Positions 49,518 through 57,173 of a DNA stretch of 64,000 bases are shown piece after piece. Origin of the DNA: Pseudofrankia inefficax. Lineage in GTDB: Bacteria; Actinomycetota; Actinomycetes; Frankiales; Frankiaceae. The translations under genes were made by a program, and so were the position numbers. The stretch covers positions 5,394,001 to 5,458,000 of the forward strand of contig NC_014666.1 in assembly GCF_000166135.1 (NCBI RefSeq), given 5' to 3'. The notes below the pieces were generated by a model, which was given only the letters and a program-made list of their open reading frames with translations, ran no database searches and had not been told where the DNA came from. Numbering within the stretch: position 1 is the stretch's first letter; every line of letters begins with the position of its first letter.

Positions 49518-51614
49518 ATGGCGGACGTCGCGGGGGTGGAGCCGCTCCAGGACGGCGACCCGAGGCAGGTCGGCCCCTACCCGCTGTCCGGTCGCCTCGG
49601 GGTCGGCGGGATGGGCAGCGTCTACCTCGGCCACACCGCCGAGGGCAGCCCCGTGGCGATCAAGGTCATTCGCCGGGAGTTCGCCGAGGACCCTGACTTC
49701 CGTCGCCGCTTCCTGCGGGAGGTCCGGGCCGCCCGACGGGTCGCCAGGTTCTGCACCGCCGAGGTGCTCGACGTCGACGTCGAGGGCCCGGAGCCCTACC
49801 TGGTCACCGAGTACGTCGAGGGGCCGACGCTGGGCACGCGGGTGCGACAGGACGGGCCCCTGCCGCCGGCCGAGCTCGAACGCCTGGCGGTGGCGGTGGC
49901 GAACGCGCTGACGGCCATCCACGCGGCGCACGTGGTCCACCGCGACCTCAAGCCAGCCAACATCCTGCTGTCCCCGTCCGGGGCCCGGGTCATCGACTTC
50001 GGGATCGCCCACGCGCTGGAGTCCACGACCCTGCACACCCGCGGCGGGATCGTCGGGACGCCCGCGTACATGGCGCCGGAACAGGCGCTGGGCCTCGACC
50101 TGACCCCGGCCGCGGACGTGTACGCGTGGGGCGGGGTGGTGCTCTACGCCGCGAGCGGCCGTTCCCCGTTCGGCGAGGCCGCCACCCCGGTGCTGCTGCA
50201 CCGGGTGGTCCACGACGAGCCGGACTTCAGCTGCCTGGAGGGCGGTCTGCTGGCGTTGGTGCGCCACGCGATGAGCAAGGACCCGGCCGCCCGGCCGAGC
50301 GCCCACGAGTTGCTGCTGACGCTCGCGGCCGGCTCGGACGTCGACGTCTCCGCCTCCCAGCCACTCAGTGCCTCCCAGCCACTCAGTGCCTCCCAGCCGG
50401 TCATGGCCGCCACCCGCGCGACCGGCGCCGCGACTCCCGCCGCTCCAGCGGCTCCACCCAGTCCAGCAGCCGGTCCGACCACGCCGACCCCGTGGACCAC
50501 GCCTCACCCCGAGCCGGTCCACGGTGGCACCGACCAACCCGGTTCCACTCACCTACCGGCCCCGGCCCCACCCTGGCCGATCGTGGACCAGCCACGCCCG
50601 CGGCACCGGGCGTTGCTCGCCGGTGTGGCCGTCGCGGTGGTCCTCCTGCTCGTCGGCCTTTTCGTCACGCTCTATCTGCTCAGCTCGCACGGCGACGGCG
50701 GGCCGGCGGGCCTGGCGAGCCAGAAGAACTCCACGGCGGCGCCGGCCGGCCCGACCGGCAAGCCGGAGTCCGGCGGCCACGCGGGCGCCGGATCGAGCCC
50801 TCTGGCCGGGACGACCGCGGCGGCGGCCACCCCGCCGGCGCCGTCCTGGTCCTGGCTGGTGTTCAAGCGCTTCGCGGCCGACAGCTCGATCAACGACAGC
50901 CCGATCGTCGTCGTCTCCCCCGACGGGACCGAACGGCAGCTCGGCACCGGCGACGCGCCGTCCGTGGCCGCCGACGGGCGCGTCGCCTACGCGGGGGTCG
51001 GCGGTCAGATCGTCACCGTCCGGCCCGACGGCACCGACGCGCGCCAGCTCGCGACCAGCGGCGACAGCTCGGCCGAGTACCCGGCCTGGTCCCCGGACGG
51101 CACGCAGATCGCCTACTTCCGCAACACCGGTGGGCTGTACCTGATGCAGGCGGACGGCACCGGAGCGCGGCGGGTCGCCAGCGTGCACGGGCTGGAGACC
51201 GCCTGGTCGCCCGACGGGCGCGAGATCGTCTTCCGCGACCCGGACTCGCAGACCCTGAAGATCGTCTCGATGGCCGACGGTTCGGTACGCGCCCTCACCG
51301 GCGCTCCGCACGACGGCGCGATCCCGGTCGAGCCGTCCTGGTCGCCGGACGGGAAGACGATCGTGTTCGGCTCGGACGACGGCGGGATCTACGCGATCGC
51401 GCCGGACGGCACCGGGCTCCACCAGCTGGCCGCGGCGGGTTCCTGGCATCCGACCTGGTCCCCCGACGGCCGGGTGGTGTTCGTCCGGGACACGTCCGCG
51501 CGCACCTTCTTCTCGACCACCGGGCGGGTCGAGTCCATGAAGCTGGACGGCTCCGACGTCAGATCGGTCGGCTCGGTCACCGCGAGCGGTCCCGTCCAGT
51601 GGGCCCGCGGCTGA
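49518..51614 (+). CDS. Membrane Ser/Thr protein kinase with extracytoplasmic beta-propeller
   Basis: 698 residues. The kinase domain spans about 18-275: glycine loop LGVGGMGSVY, Lys49 in VAIKVI, HRDLKPANIL at 141-150, DFG at 160-162, and APE. A Pro/Ala/Thr-rich juxtamembrane linker contains a triplicated SASQP. A single transmembrane helix lies near 365-388. The C-terminal outer part (about 440-698) has TolB/WD40-like blades (PAWSPDGTQIAYF, TAWSPDGREIVFR, PSWSPDGKTIVFG). It is probably a receptor kinase that senses an extracellular ligand through the propeller. The substrate is unknown. Confidence 0.9.
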   Translation: MADVAGVEPLQDGDPRQVGPYPLSGRLGVGGMGSVYLGHTAEGSPVAIKVIRREFAEDPDFRRRFLREVRAARRVARFCTAEVLDVDVEGPEPYLVTEYVEGPTLGTRVRQDGPLPPAELERLAVAVANALTAIHAAHVVHRDLKPANILLSPSGARVIDFGIAHALESTTLHTRGGIVGTPAYMAPEQALGLDLTPAADVYAWGGVVLYAASGRSPFGEAATPVLLHRVVHDEPDFSCLEGGLLALVRHAMSKDPAARPSAHELLLTLAAGSDVDVSASQPLSASQPLSASQPVMAATRATGAATPAAPAAPPSPAAGPTTPTPWTTPHPEPVHGGTDQPGSTHLPAPAPPWPIVDQPRPRHRALLAGVAVAVVLLLVGLFVTLYLLSSHGDGGPAGLASQKNSTAAPAGPTGKPESGGHAGAGSSPLAGTTAAAATPPAPSWSWLVFKRFAADSSINDSPIVVVSPDGTERQLGTGDAPSVAADGRVAYAGVGGQIVTVRPDGTDARQLATSGDSSAEYPAWSPDGTQIAYFRNTGGLYLMQADGTGARRVASVHGLETAWSPDGREIVFRDPDSQTLKIVSMADGSVRALTGAPHDGAIPVEPSWSPDGKTIVFGSDDGGIYAIAPDGTGLHQLAAAGSWHPTWSPDGRVVFVRDTSARTFFSTTGRVESMKLDGSDVRSVGSVTASGPVQWARG

Positions 51615-51653
51615 CCGTCCTGCGCCGCTACCGGGCCCAGGCCGTGTTACGTT

Positions 51654-51676
51654 CCATTTGAACACTGGTCAAATGG
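51654..51676. promoter_or_regulatory. Perfect 8-bp palindrome over SDR ribosome site
   Basis: CCATTTGA (51654-51661) and TCAAATGG (51669-51676) are exact inverted repeats with a 7-nt centre. The dyad abuts the GGAGGGG ribosome site 10 bp before the GTG start at 51686. TetR-type operators with a TTGA-N-TCAA core are common upstream of actinobacterial SDR genes. Confidence 0.55.
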
Positions 51677-51685
51677 AGGGGCGCC

Positions 51686-52456
51686 GTGGAGCTGAAGAAG
51701 TACGGGCCGTGGGCGCTGGTCGTCGGCGGCTCGGAGGGCATCGGGGCGAGCTACGCCCGGAAACTGGCCGCCCGGGGATTCAACCTGGTGCTCACGGCCC
51801 GCAAGACCGCTCCCTTACAGGCGTTGGCCGACGACCTGACCGCGGCCGGCACGCGGGTACGCGTCCTGTCGGTCGACCTGAGCGAAGCGGACGCGCTGGA
51901 GCGGACCAGGACCGCGACCGACGACCTCGACATCGGCCTGCTCATCTACAACGCCGGCGCCAACAGCGTGCGCGGCGACTTCGTCGACCTGGACCCGGCG
52001 GTCTACCGCTCGGTCATCGCGGTCAATGTTCTGGGTCAGGCCGAGTTCGCGCATCACTACGGCGCCCTTATGTGCGCGCGGGGGCGTGGCGGCATCATCC
52101 TTTCCGGCTCGCATGCCAGCTTCATGGGCGCGCCGACTCTCGCCGCCTACTGCGGTTCCAAGGCATTCAGCCGGGTCTTCAGCGAGGCGCTGTGGATCGA
52201 GTGCGAGAAGCACGGGGTGGACGTGCTGCACCTCAGCGTCGGCTTCACCGCGACTCCGGCGATGGCCCGGCTGGGATATCCGCTCGACGCCGCCCAGTCG
52301 CCCGACGAGGCCGCGCAGGAGGCCCTGGACAACATCGCCAACGGCCCGCTGTGGATCGCGGGCGGGCAGCCGTCGCTGGACACCGCGACCAGGCGGTCCA
52401 CGGTGACCGGACGGGCCGACGCGATCCGGGCCTTCGCCACCCCGGGCCGGTTCTGA
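51686..52456 (+). CDS. SDR-family oxidoreductase (atypical cofactor loop)
   Basis: A 256-residue SDR with VVGGSEGIGASYA (TG replaced by GG), YNAG, LSGSHASF, and YCGSK. It resembles the 17-beta-hydroxysteroid/3-ketoacyl reductase-like SDRs that start with a WALVVG-type strand. GTG 51686 follows GGAGG. It is convergent with the AveC-like gene (15-bp gap). Confidence 0.83.
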   Translation: MELKKYGPWALVVGGSEGIGASYARKLAARGFNLVLTARKTAPLQALADDLTAAGTRVRVLSVDLSEADALERTRTATDDLDIGLLIYNAGANSVRGDFVDLDPAVYRSVIAVNVLGQAEFAHHYGALMCARGRGGIILSGSHASFMGAPTLAAYCGSKAFSRVFSEALWIECEKHGVDVLHLSVGFTATPAMARLGYPLDAAQSPDEAAQEALDNIANGPLWIAGGQPSLDTATRRSTVTGRADAIRAFATPGRF

Positions 52457-52471
52457 CGCCAGGCGCGGCGG

Positions 52472-53287
52472 TCAGCGGCCGGGGCCTCCTCCCGCGCCGC
52501 CCTGCGGGGGTTGGTTCGGCACGCCGGGGAACAGCTCGGCCGTCGGTCCCACGGTCACGTCGCCGCGCAGCTTGGTGACGAGGTGGGGCGTGAACACGGC
52601 GCCGTACAGCAGGTTGCCCAGCACGATGACGGAGGCGACGGACAACGCGGCCGCGCGGGCCGGGGTCTTCGTCCTGCGCTCGGCCCAGGCGTCGATGACC
52701 GTGCGGCCGTCCGGGTCGGTCCGCCCGAGCAGATAGGTGAAGACCATCATCTGCACGCCCATCGCGAGGGCGTCGTACAGCGGGTACTGGTGCTTCGTTC
52801 CCTCGAACATCGCGAGGCCGGGGATGACGCGGCCGTAGTAGAAGACGCCGGCGCGGACGCCGAAGACCCCGTTGAAGAGCAGCGCCCAGGCGTAGCCGAC
52901 GACGAGCCCGACGGTGAGCAGGCCGATCGGCCGTCGCCACCCGAACCTCGCACGCAGCCGCCGTTCGAGCGCGACGCCAAGAAGCGCTGGCAGCACGAAG
53001 TACTCGATGTAGCCCAACGGCACCGACACGGGCAACCCGCCCCACGTCAGGTTCAACGGCCACCACGAGGGCATCCGCGGCAGTCCGGGCGCGAACTGCG
53101 CGTACATCGCCCAGTCGTACGGCGCCTCGATCCAGGAGAACGAGACCGCAGAGATGCATAAGAGCAGCAACGGGTGCAGACGCCGCCGGCGAACGGTCAG
53201 CACGATGCCGGCCGCGAGAAAGGACAGGCCGCCGGCATAGGCGAACACCTGGCCGAACACCAGCGCGGGCGTCAGCTTGTCGCTCAC
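52472..53287 (-). CDS. AveC-like (spirocyclase AveC family) membrane protein
   Basis: A 271-residue polytopic membrane protein of about six to seven helices. The stretch ISAVSFSWIEAPYDWAMYAQ followed by WWPLNL and PLGYIEYFVLPALLG resembles AveC-family proteins; the AveC of avermectin producers is a spirocyclase/dehydratase, but most relatives have unknown function. GTG 53287 overlaps the TGA of the 38-residue membrane peptide. It forms an operon with the upstream solute-binding protein. Confidence 0.6.
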   Translation of the reverse strand: MSDKLTPALVFGQVFAYAGGLSFLAAGIVLTVRRRRLHPLLLLCISAVSFSWIEAPYDWAMYAQFAPGLPRMPSWWPLNLTWGGLPVSVPLGYIEYFVLPALLGVALERRLRARFGWRRPIGLLTVGLVVGYAWALLFNGVFGVRAGVFYYGRVIPGLAMFEGTKHQYPLYDALAMGVQMMVFTYLLGRTDPDGRTVIDAWAERRTKTPARAAALSVASVIVLGNLLYGAVFTPHLVTKLRGDVTVGPTAELFPGVPNQPPQGGAGGGPGR

Positions 53288-53400
53288 CGGCCGCGCCCGT
53301 CCGTTCGAGAACGCCGCATCTCGGGATCGGATCGCAGCACCACAACATAGACAAGCGCGATCAGGACGAACAGCGTGCCGAGCATGATGACCGCACCCAT
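53284..53400 (-). CDS. 38-residue single-span membrane peptide
   Basis: Starts at ATG 53400: a short hydrophobic helix (MGAVIMLGTLFVLIALVYVV) followed by a basic tail (MRRSRTDGRGR). Its TGA overlaps the GTG of the AveC-like gene as GTGA, and it starts 17 bp after the solute-binding protein stop, so position and coupling support a real gene. It is possibly an accessory or assembly peptide of the AveC-like protein, oriented tail-in by the positive-inside rule. Confidence 0.6.
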   Translation of the reverse strand: MGAVIMLGTLFVLIALVYVVVLRSDPEMRRSRTDGRGR

Positions 53401-53417
53401 GACCGTTCTGCCGCCCC

Positions 53418-54530
53418 TCAGTCCTGGCCGAAACGATCGACGAGGTGCGAGGTCACGCCGTCCGGGTCGAGCTGGCGGGCGACCAGGTAGCCGGCGCCCA
53501 TCCAGCCGCGGCGGGTCCACCTGCCGAACGACAGCCGGGTTCCGGGCGCGCCGGACGCGGCGGGGAGCATCTTGACGCGTTCGAGCGCCTCCTTGACGCC
53601 TCGCGGGCTCAGCGGGTGCGCGTCCGCGAACGCGTGTAGCAATACCGTGGCGAGGTCGTGGTTCACCACCGGCACGCAGTACTCCGGGCGTCGGCCGTAG
53701 GTGGACTCGTACAGGTCGAGGAACCGCTGGCCGTGGCGGTTCCCCTCGTCGTACTGGTCGATGCCGGTCCAGCCCAGCATCGCCTGCCACAGGACATCGT
53801 TGATCCAGGCGTTCTGGAACGCGGTTCCCATGAAGCGCGGCGGGTCCCAGCCGAGCGCCTTCAGGGCTGGATTGATGAAGACGACGCCGAAGCCGAAGCC
53901 GCAGTGCACCAGCGCCTGCGCCTTCGCCTCGTGCAGCCGGCGGACATTGTCCCCGACGTCCTGGGCGGTCTGGGCGATCCACTCCTCGGCGACGACGCGG
54001 ATGCCCTGCTCGGCACACGCCCTGCGGAAGTTGCGGATGTAGGACTCGCCGACGAGCGACCGCTCGATGAGGCAGCCGACCTCGGTGTGGCCGCCTTTCG
54101 CGAGCAGCTGAGCCCAGAAGATCGGCTCGTCGGTCAGCGACCCCTGCGGCAGCGAGAACGTCCATTCGCCGAGCCAGTCGTCCGTGCCCGTCACACTGAT
54201 CGCCGGTACGTGGAACCGCTCTTCGATCGCCTCGCGGGCCGGCACGCAGTTGTCGGAGATGGCAGGCCCGAAGACCGCCAGGCAGCCCTCGTCGACGAGC
54301 TCGCCGTAGGCATCGATCACCGCCTTGACGGAGCCCTTCGGCAGTCCCTCGACCTCCCGGAAAACGATCTCCACCGGCCGGTCGATGATTCCCGCCCTGC
54401 GGCCTTCCTCGAACACCAGCTCGAAGGTCTGGTGCAGGTCGTCCCGCTGGTCCTTCGGGTAGCCCTCGGGCAGGCGGAAGTCAAACAGGTAGCCGAGCTT
54501 GATTGGCTCGGCGCTGCTCTCGTACGACAC
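53418..54530 (-). CDS. Peripla_BP_6-type binding protein without signal peptide
   Basis: About 370 residues related to branched-chain amino acid/urea binding proteins (IKLGYLFDFRLPEGYP, LAVFGPAISDNCVPAREAIE, VGCLIERSLVGESYI). Neither GTG 54530, which follows GGGAG, nor upstream ATG 54572 gives a signal sequence or lipobox, so it seems cytoplasmic and may act as a ligand sensor or small-molecule carrier rather than an importer receptor. It is followed by the 38-residue peptide and AveC-like protein. Confidence 0.75.
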   Translation of the reverse strand: MSYESSAEPIKLGYLFDFRLPEGYPKDQRDDLHQTFELVFEEGRRAGIIDRPVEIVFREVEGLPKGSVKAVIDAYGELVDEGCLAVFGPAISDNCVPAREAIEERFHVPAISVTGTDDWLGEWTFSLPQGSLTDEPIFWAQLLAKGGHTEVGCLIERSLVGESYIRNFRRACAEQGIRVVAEEWIAQTAQDVGDNVRRLHEAKAQALVHCGFGFGVVFINPALKALGWDPPRFMGTAFQNAWINDVLWQAMLGWTGIDQYDEGNRHGQRFLDLYESTYGRRPEYCVPVVNHDLATVLLHAFADAHPLSPRGVKEALERVKMLPAASGAPGTRLSFGRWTRRGWMGAGYLVARQLDPDGVTSHLVDRFGQD

Positions 54531-54588
54531 CGGTACTCCCTCGGTCACGCGCGCGCTGACGCCCGCGGTCATTGCCTGGACTGGTTCG

Positions 54589-55872
54589 TCACGACGAGAC
54601 GGTCACGCCGGGGACAGGCGTCCCGCAGATCGGGACCGCCCCCTTGACCGGCTGGAAGACCCTCCCGGTCAGCTTCACGATCCAGGTGCAGTTGTCGACC
54701 CCGTTGACCGCGTTCTCGCGGTCGTTGACGTCGAGCTTGTGGTCGCCGTAGAGCCCGGCGGCCGTGAAGTCGTGAATGTTCGCGAGTGCCGTCAGGAGCG
54801 TCTGTTGAGTCACTCCGCCGCCGGTTCCCTTCAACGCATCCACGAGAAGAGCCATGGAGACATATCCCTGGTACTGCGCGAAGGTGGGTTCTCCGGTGAC
54901 GCCGCCACTCTTCAGGTCGTCGACGAACTGTTTCGTGGCCGCGGTTCCCATCTCGACAGGCTCGAAGCCGAGCAGGAAGTAGACACCCTGCGCCGCCTGC
55001 ACCGCGCCCGGACCGGCCTGGGTGAGGTCACCGCCGTAGCCGGTGGGGATCAGCGCCACCTTGAGGGACACGCCCTGGTCGCGAAGCGCGGTGATCAGCG
55101 CGAACGCGGTGTTCGGCTGGACCGACATGACGAGGCCGTCCACCCCGGCGTTCTTCATGGCGAGCACGGTGGGGCCCACGTCGGTGCTCCCCAGCGGGAA
55201 CTTCGAGTTGAGGTACGCGACGTCGACGCCCGCCGCGCGTGCCGACGCGGCCCAGGCCTCGGAGGCGAGCGACGACGTCGGAACCGCATAGCCCAACGAG
55301 GCGAGCCTGGCCACGCCCTGCGCCTTGAAGAACGCGCCCACGGTGGTGGCGACCCTCGTCGGGTGGAGCGCGCCGTAGATCGAGAACATGTTCTTCGCGG
55401 TGATCCACTCAGTCGCGTCCTCGGCGGGCCCGATCACCGGCACGTTGTGCGCGGTGAGATAGTCCGACGCGGCGAACGTGAGGGCGGAGTTGGCGATGAC
55501 GGCCAGCACGTGCTTCTGGGTCACCAGCAGCTGCGCGGCGGCCAGCGTTCCAGCCGGGGTGGTCTGCGTGTCAGCCACCACGTATTTGACCGTGTAACCA
55601 CTGCGCGCCGCGAGGGCGACACCAGCCCTGATCCCCCCGGGCGTACTTCCGTGCACCGAGGACGCTGGCCCGGTGATATCGGACAGGACGCCGATGGTGT
55701 AGGTCCCCTTGCTGGCGACTCCCGACGTCGTGGCGGCCGGGCCGCCGGACGACCCCGCCGAGCCACAGGCCGCCGTGGCCACGACCAGGGCGATCGCCGC
55801 GGCTAACCGCCCGGCGCGTCGGTCGCGGGCCGCCCGTCGAGCCCGCCGAGCGAGGTCGTGGTGCAGCCGCAT
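54589..55872 (-). CDS. Lipoprotein solute-binding protein, paralog of 33802 product
   Basis: A 427-residue Peripla_BP_6-type lipoprotein. A very basic N-terminus is followed by a hydrophobic core and lipobox (VVATAAC), then a Gly/Ser spacer. It shares long blocks with the protein at 33802 (ITAKNMFSI, DVGPTVLAMKNAGVDG, HKLDVNDRENAVNGVDNC). No cognate permease or ATPase is in the window. It lies upstream of the signal-less binding protein on the same strand. Confidence 0.87.
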   Translation of the reverse strand: MRLHHDLARRARRAARDRRAGRLAAAIALVVATAACGSAGSSGGPAATTSGVASKGTYTIGVLSDITGPASSVHGSTPGGIRAGVALAARSGYTVKYVVADTQTTPAGTLAAAQLLVTQKHVLAVIANSALTFAASDYLTAHNVPVIGPAEDATEWITAKNMFSIYGALHPTRVATTVGAFFKAQGVARLASLGYAVPTSSLASEAWAASARAAGVDVAYLNSKFPLGSTDVGPTVLAMKNAGVDGLVMSVQPNTAFALITALRDQGVSLKVALIPTGYGGDLTQAGPGAVQAAQGVYFLLGFEPVEMGTAATKQFVDDLKSGGVTGEPTFAQYQGYVSMALLVDALKGTGGGVTQQTLLTALANIHDFTAAGLYGDHKLDVNDRENAVNGVDNCTWIVKLTGRVFQPVKGAVPICGTPVPGVTVSS

Positions 55873-55883
55873 CGTCGGTCTCC

Positions 55884-56762
55884 TCAGGTTCGCAGGGAGC
55901 CGGGTCGGGGCAGGCCGATCGCACTCCCCAGCAGGGCTCGGAAGATCCGGTCCGGCAGCAGCCCGCGGCCGGCGAGCAGCAGGCGAGCGTCACCACCCAC
56001 CGGGCGACGGGCGAAGGGAGCGCGGTCGCGCAGGGCCCGCGCCAGTCCCGGCGGGAAGTCCTCCGGAGGGCTGACGGACCGCAGGATGCGCTCGCCGGCC
56101 CGCGCGAGCGCGGCGTGCAGCTCGCCGTAGGGCCCGGCGGGGTCGGCGTAGGTGACGGTCTTGTCCAGCCCGGTGTCGAACGCCCCGGGCACGAGCACGG
56201 TCACGCCCAGCCCGAAGGGGGCGATCTCCTGGGCGAGGGCCTCGGCCCACCGCTCGAGGGCGCCCTTGGAGGCGGAGTAGGCGCTGGTCGTCGGCATGCC
56301 GCGCACGCCGGCCGCGCTGGACACCACGACGATCCGGCCATGCCCGGCCGCGCGCATGGCGGGCAGCAGCTCCTGGGTGAGCTGGACCGGCCCCAGCACG
56401 TTGGTGGACAGGACCTGCCGCCAGACGCTGAGCGGCGTCTCCTCGACGCAGCCGGCGACCATGAAGGCCGCGTTGTGCACGACCGCGTCGGGCGAGCCGA
56501 CCGCCTTCTCGGTCGCCCGCGCCGCGTCGGTGATCGACGCGGCGTCGTCGAGATCGAGGCGCACCGCGGTGAGCCGAGGGTCATCGGGCGCCGCGCCGGT
56601 GGCCTCGCGCAGGCGCGCCAGGCCCGCGTCGGGCGTCCGCATCGCGGCGACCACGTGCCAGCCCTGCCGGTGCAGGTAGGCGGCCGAGGCCAGCCCAAGG
56701 CCTCGGGACGCACCCGTGATCAGGACGCTGCGTGGCCGTCGCCGGTTCGACGGCTCAGCCAT
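55884..56762 (-). CDS. SDR-family oxidoreductase
   Basis: An SDR of about 292 residues: LITGASRGLGLA, HNAA, VVVSSAAG, YSASK and a C-terminal extension of about 90 residues with Pro/Arg-rich and hydrophobic parts. The ATG at 56762 is chosen because the fold begins 10 residues later; an in-frame ATG at 56807 would add 15. It is divergent from the double TetR at 57174, with matching boxes between them, so it is the likely target. Confidence 0.8.
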   Translation of the reverse strand: MAEPSNRRRPRSVLITGASRGLGLASAAYLHRQGWHVVAAMRTPDAGLARLREATGAAPDDPRLTAVRLDLDDAASITDAARATEKAVGSPDAVVHNAAFMVAGCVEETPLSVWRQVLSTNVLGPVQLTQELLPAMRAAGHGRIVVVSSAAGVRGMPTTSAYSASKGALERWAEALAQEIAPFGLGVTVLVPGAFDTGLDKTVTYADPAGPYGELHAALARAGERILRSVSPPEDFPPGLARALRDRAPFARRPVGGDARLLLAGRGLLPDRIFRALLGSAIGLPRPGSLRT

Positions 56763-56826
56763 CAGCGCTGACCGTGCGCACGACGACGAGCGACATCGCG
56801 CCTCCATCCCAACGCCCCTGTGGGGC

Positions 56827-56842
56827 GAACAAAATGTTGTCC
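56827..56842. promoter_or_regulatory. TetR box 1 (GAACAAAATGTTGTCC)
   Basis: An imperfect dyad, GAACAA-N4-TTGTCC, 64 bp upstream of the SDR start. It matches box 2 at 57016 in 14 of 16 bases. Candidate operator of the double TetR regulator. Confidence 0.5.
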
Positions 56843-57015
56843 CGAAAGGTAGGGGCCGGAAAAGGTGGCGTCAACCGTTCACCGACCCGGCTTACGATCA
56901 CGGTGTGTAGGCAGCTGGCGGCGCAGATCACGCTGCGCCGACGCTCGTTTGACCCTCGCTGCGGCCCCGCGGCCTCAGCCGGCGACGCCGCCGGCATCAA
57001 CCGACGGGAGGCCTT

Positions 57016-57031
57016 GACCAAAAAGTTGTCC
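57016..57031. promoter_or_regulatory. TetR box 2 (GACCAAAAAGTTGTCC) with promoter
   Basis: Near-copy of the box at 56827. It overlaps TTGACC (57014), which with TAGCGT (57038) forms a plausible promoter with an 18-bp spacer for the TetR gene. Binding here would block transcription, which suggests autoregulation. Confidence 0.5.
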
Positions 57032-57173
57032 CGTGCCTAGCGTCGTAGCGTCGGGCCTAGCCGGAGCAGGCGCCGACGGCTGTCTCCAGGACGACGGCGG
57101 GCAGCCGCGCCGGGTACGCGCGCGACCGGGTTCAGTACCGTCGTCGCCAGGAGCGGGCAGAGGAGCGGAAGCG

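Noticed and set aside
47249-49519. A 756-codon minus-strand frame joining the TetR gene to the MFS region
   Set aside because: The part upstream of 47833 is the antisense shadow of the MFS gene; TetR starts at 47833 with a good ribosome site.
57033-57173. Upstream extension of the double TetR from 57033
   Set aside because: It would cover the -10 region of the promoter and encode a Gly/Arg-rich leader; GTG 57174 follows GAGGAG and starts the TetR fold.
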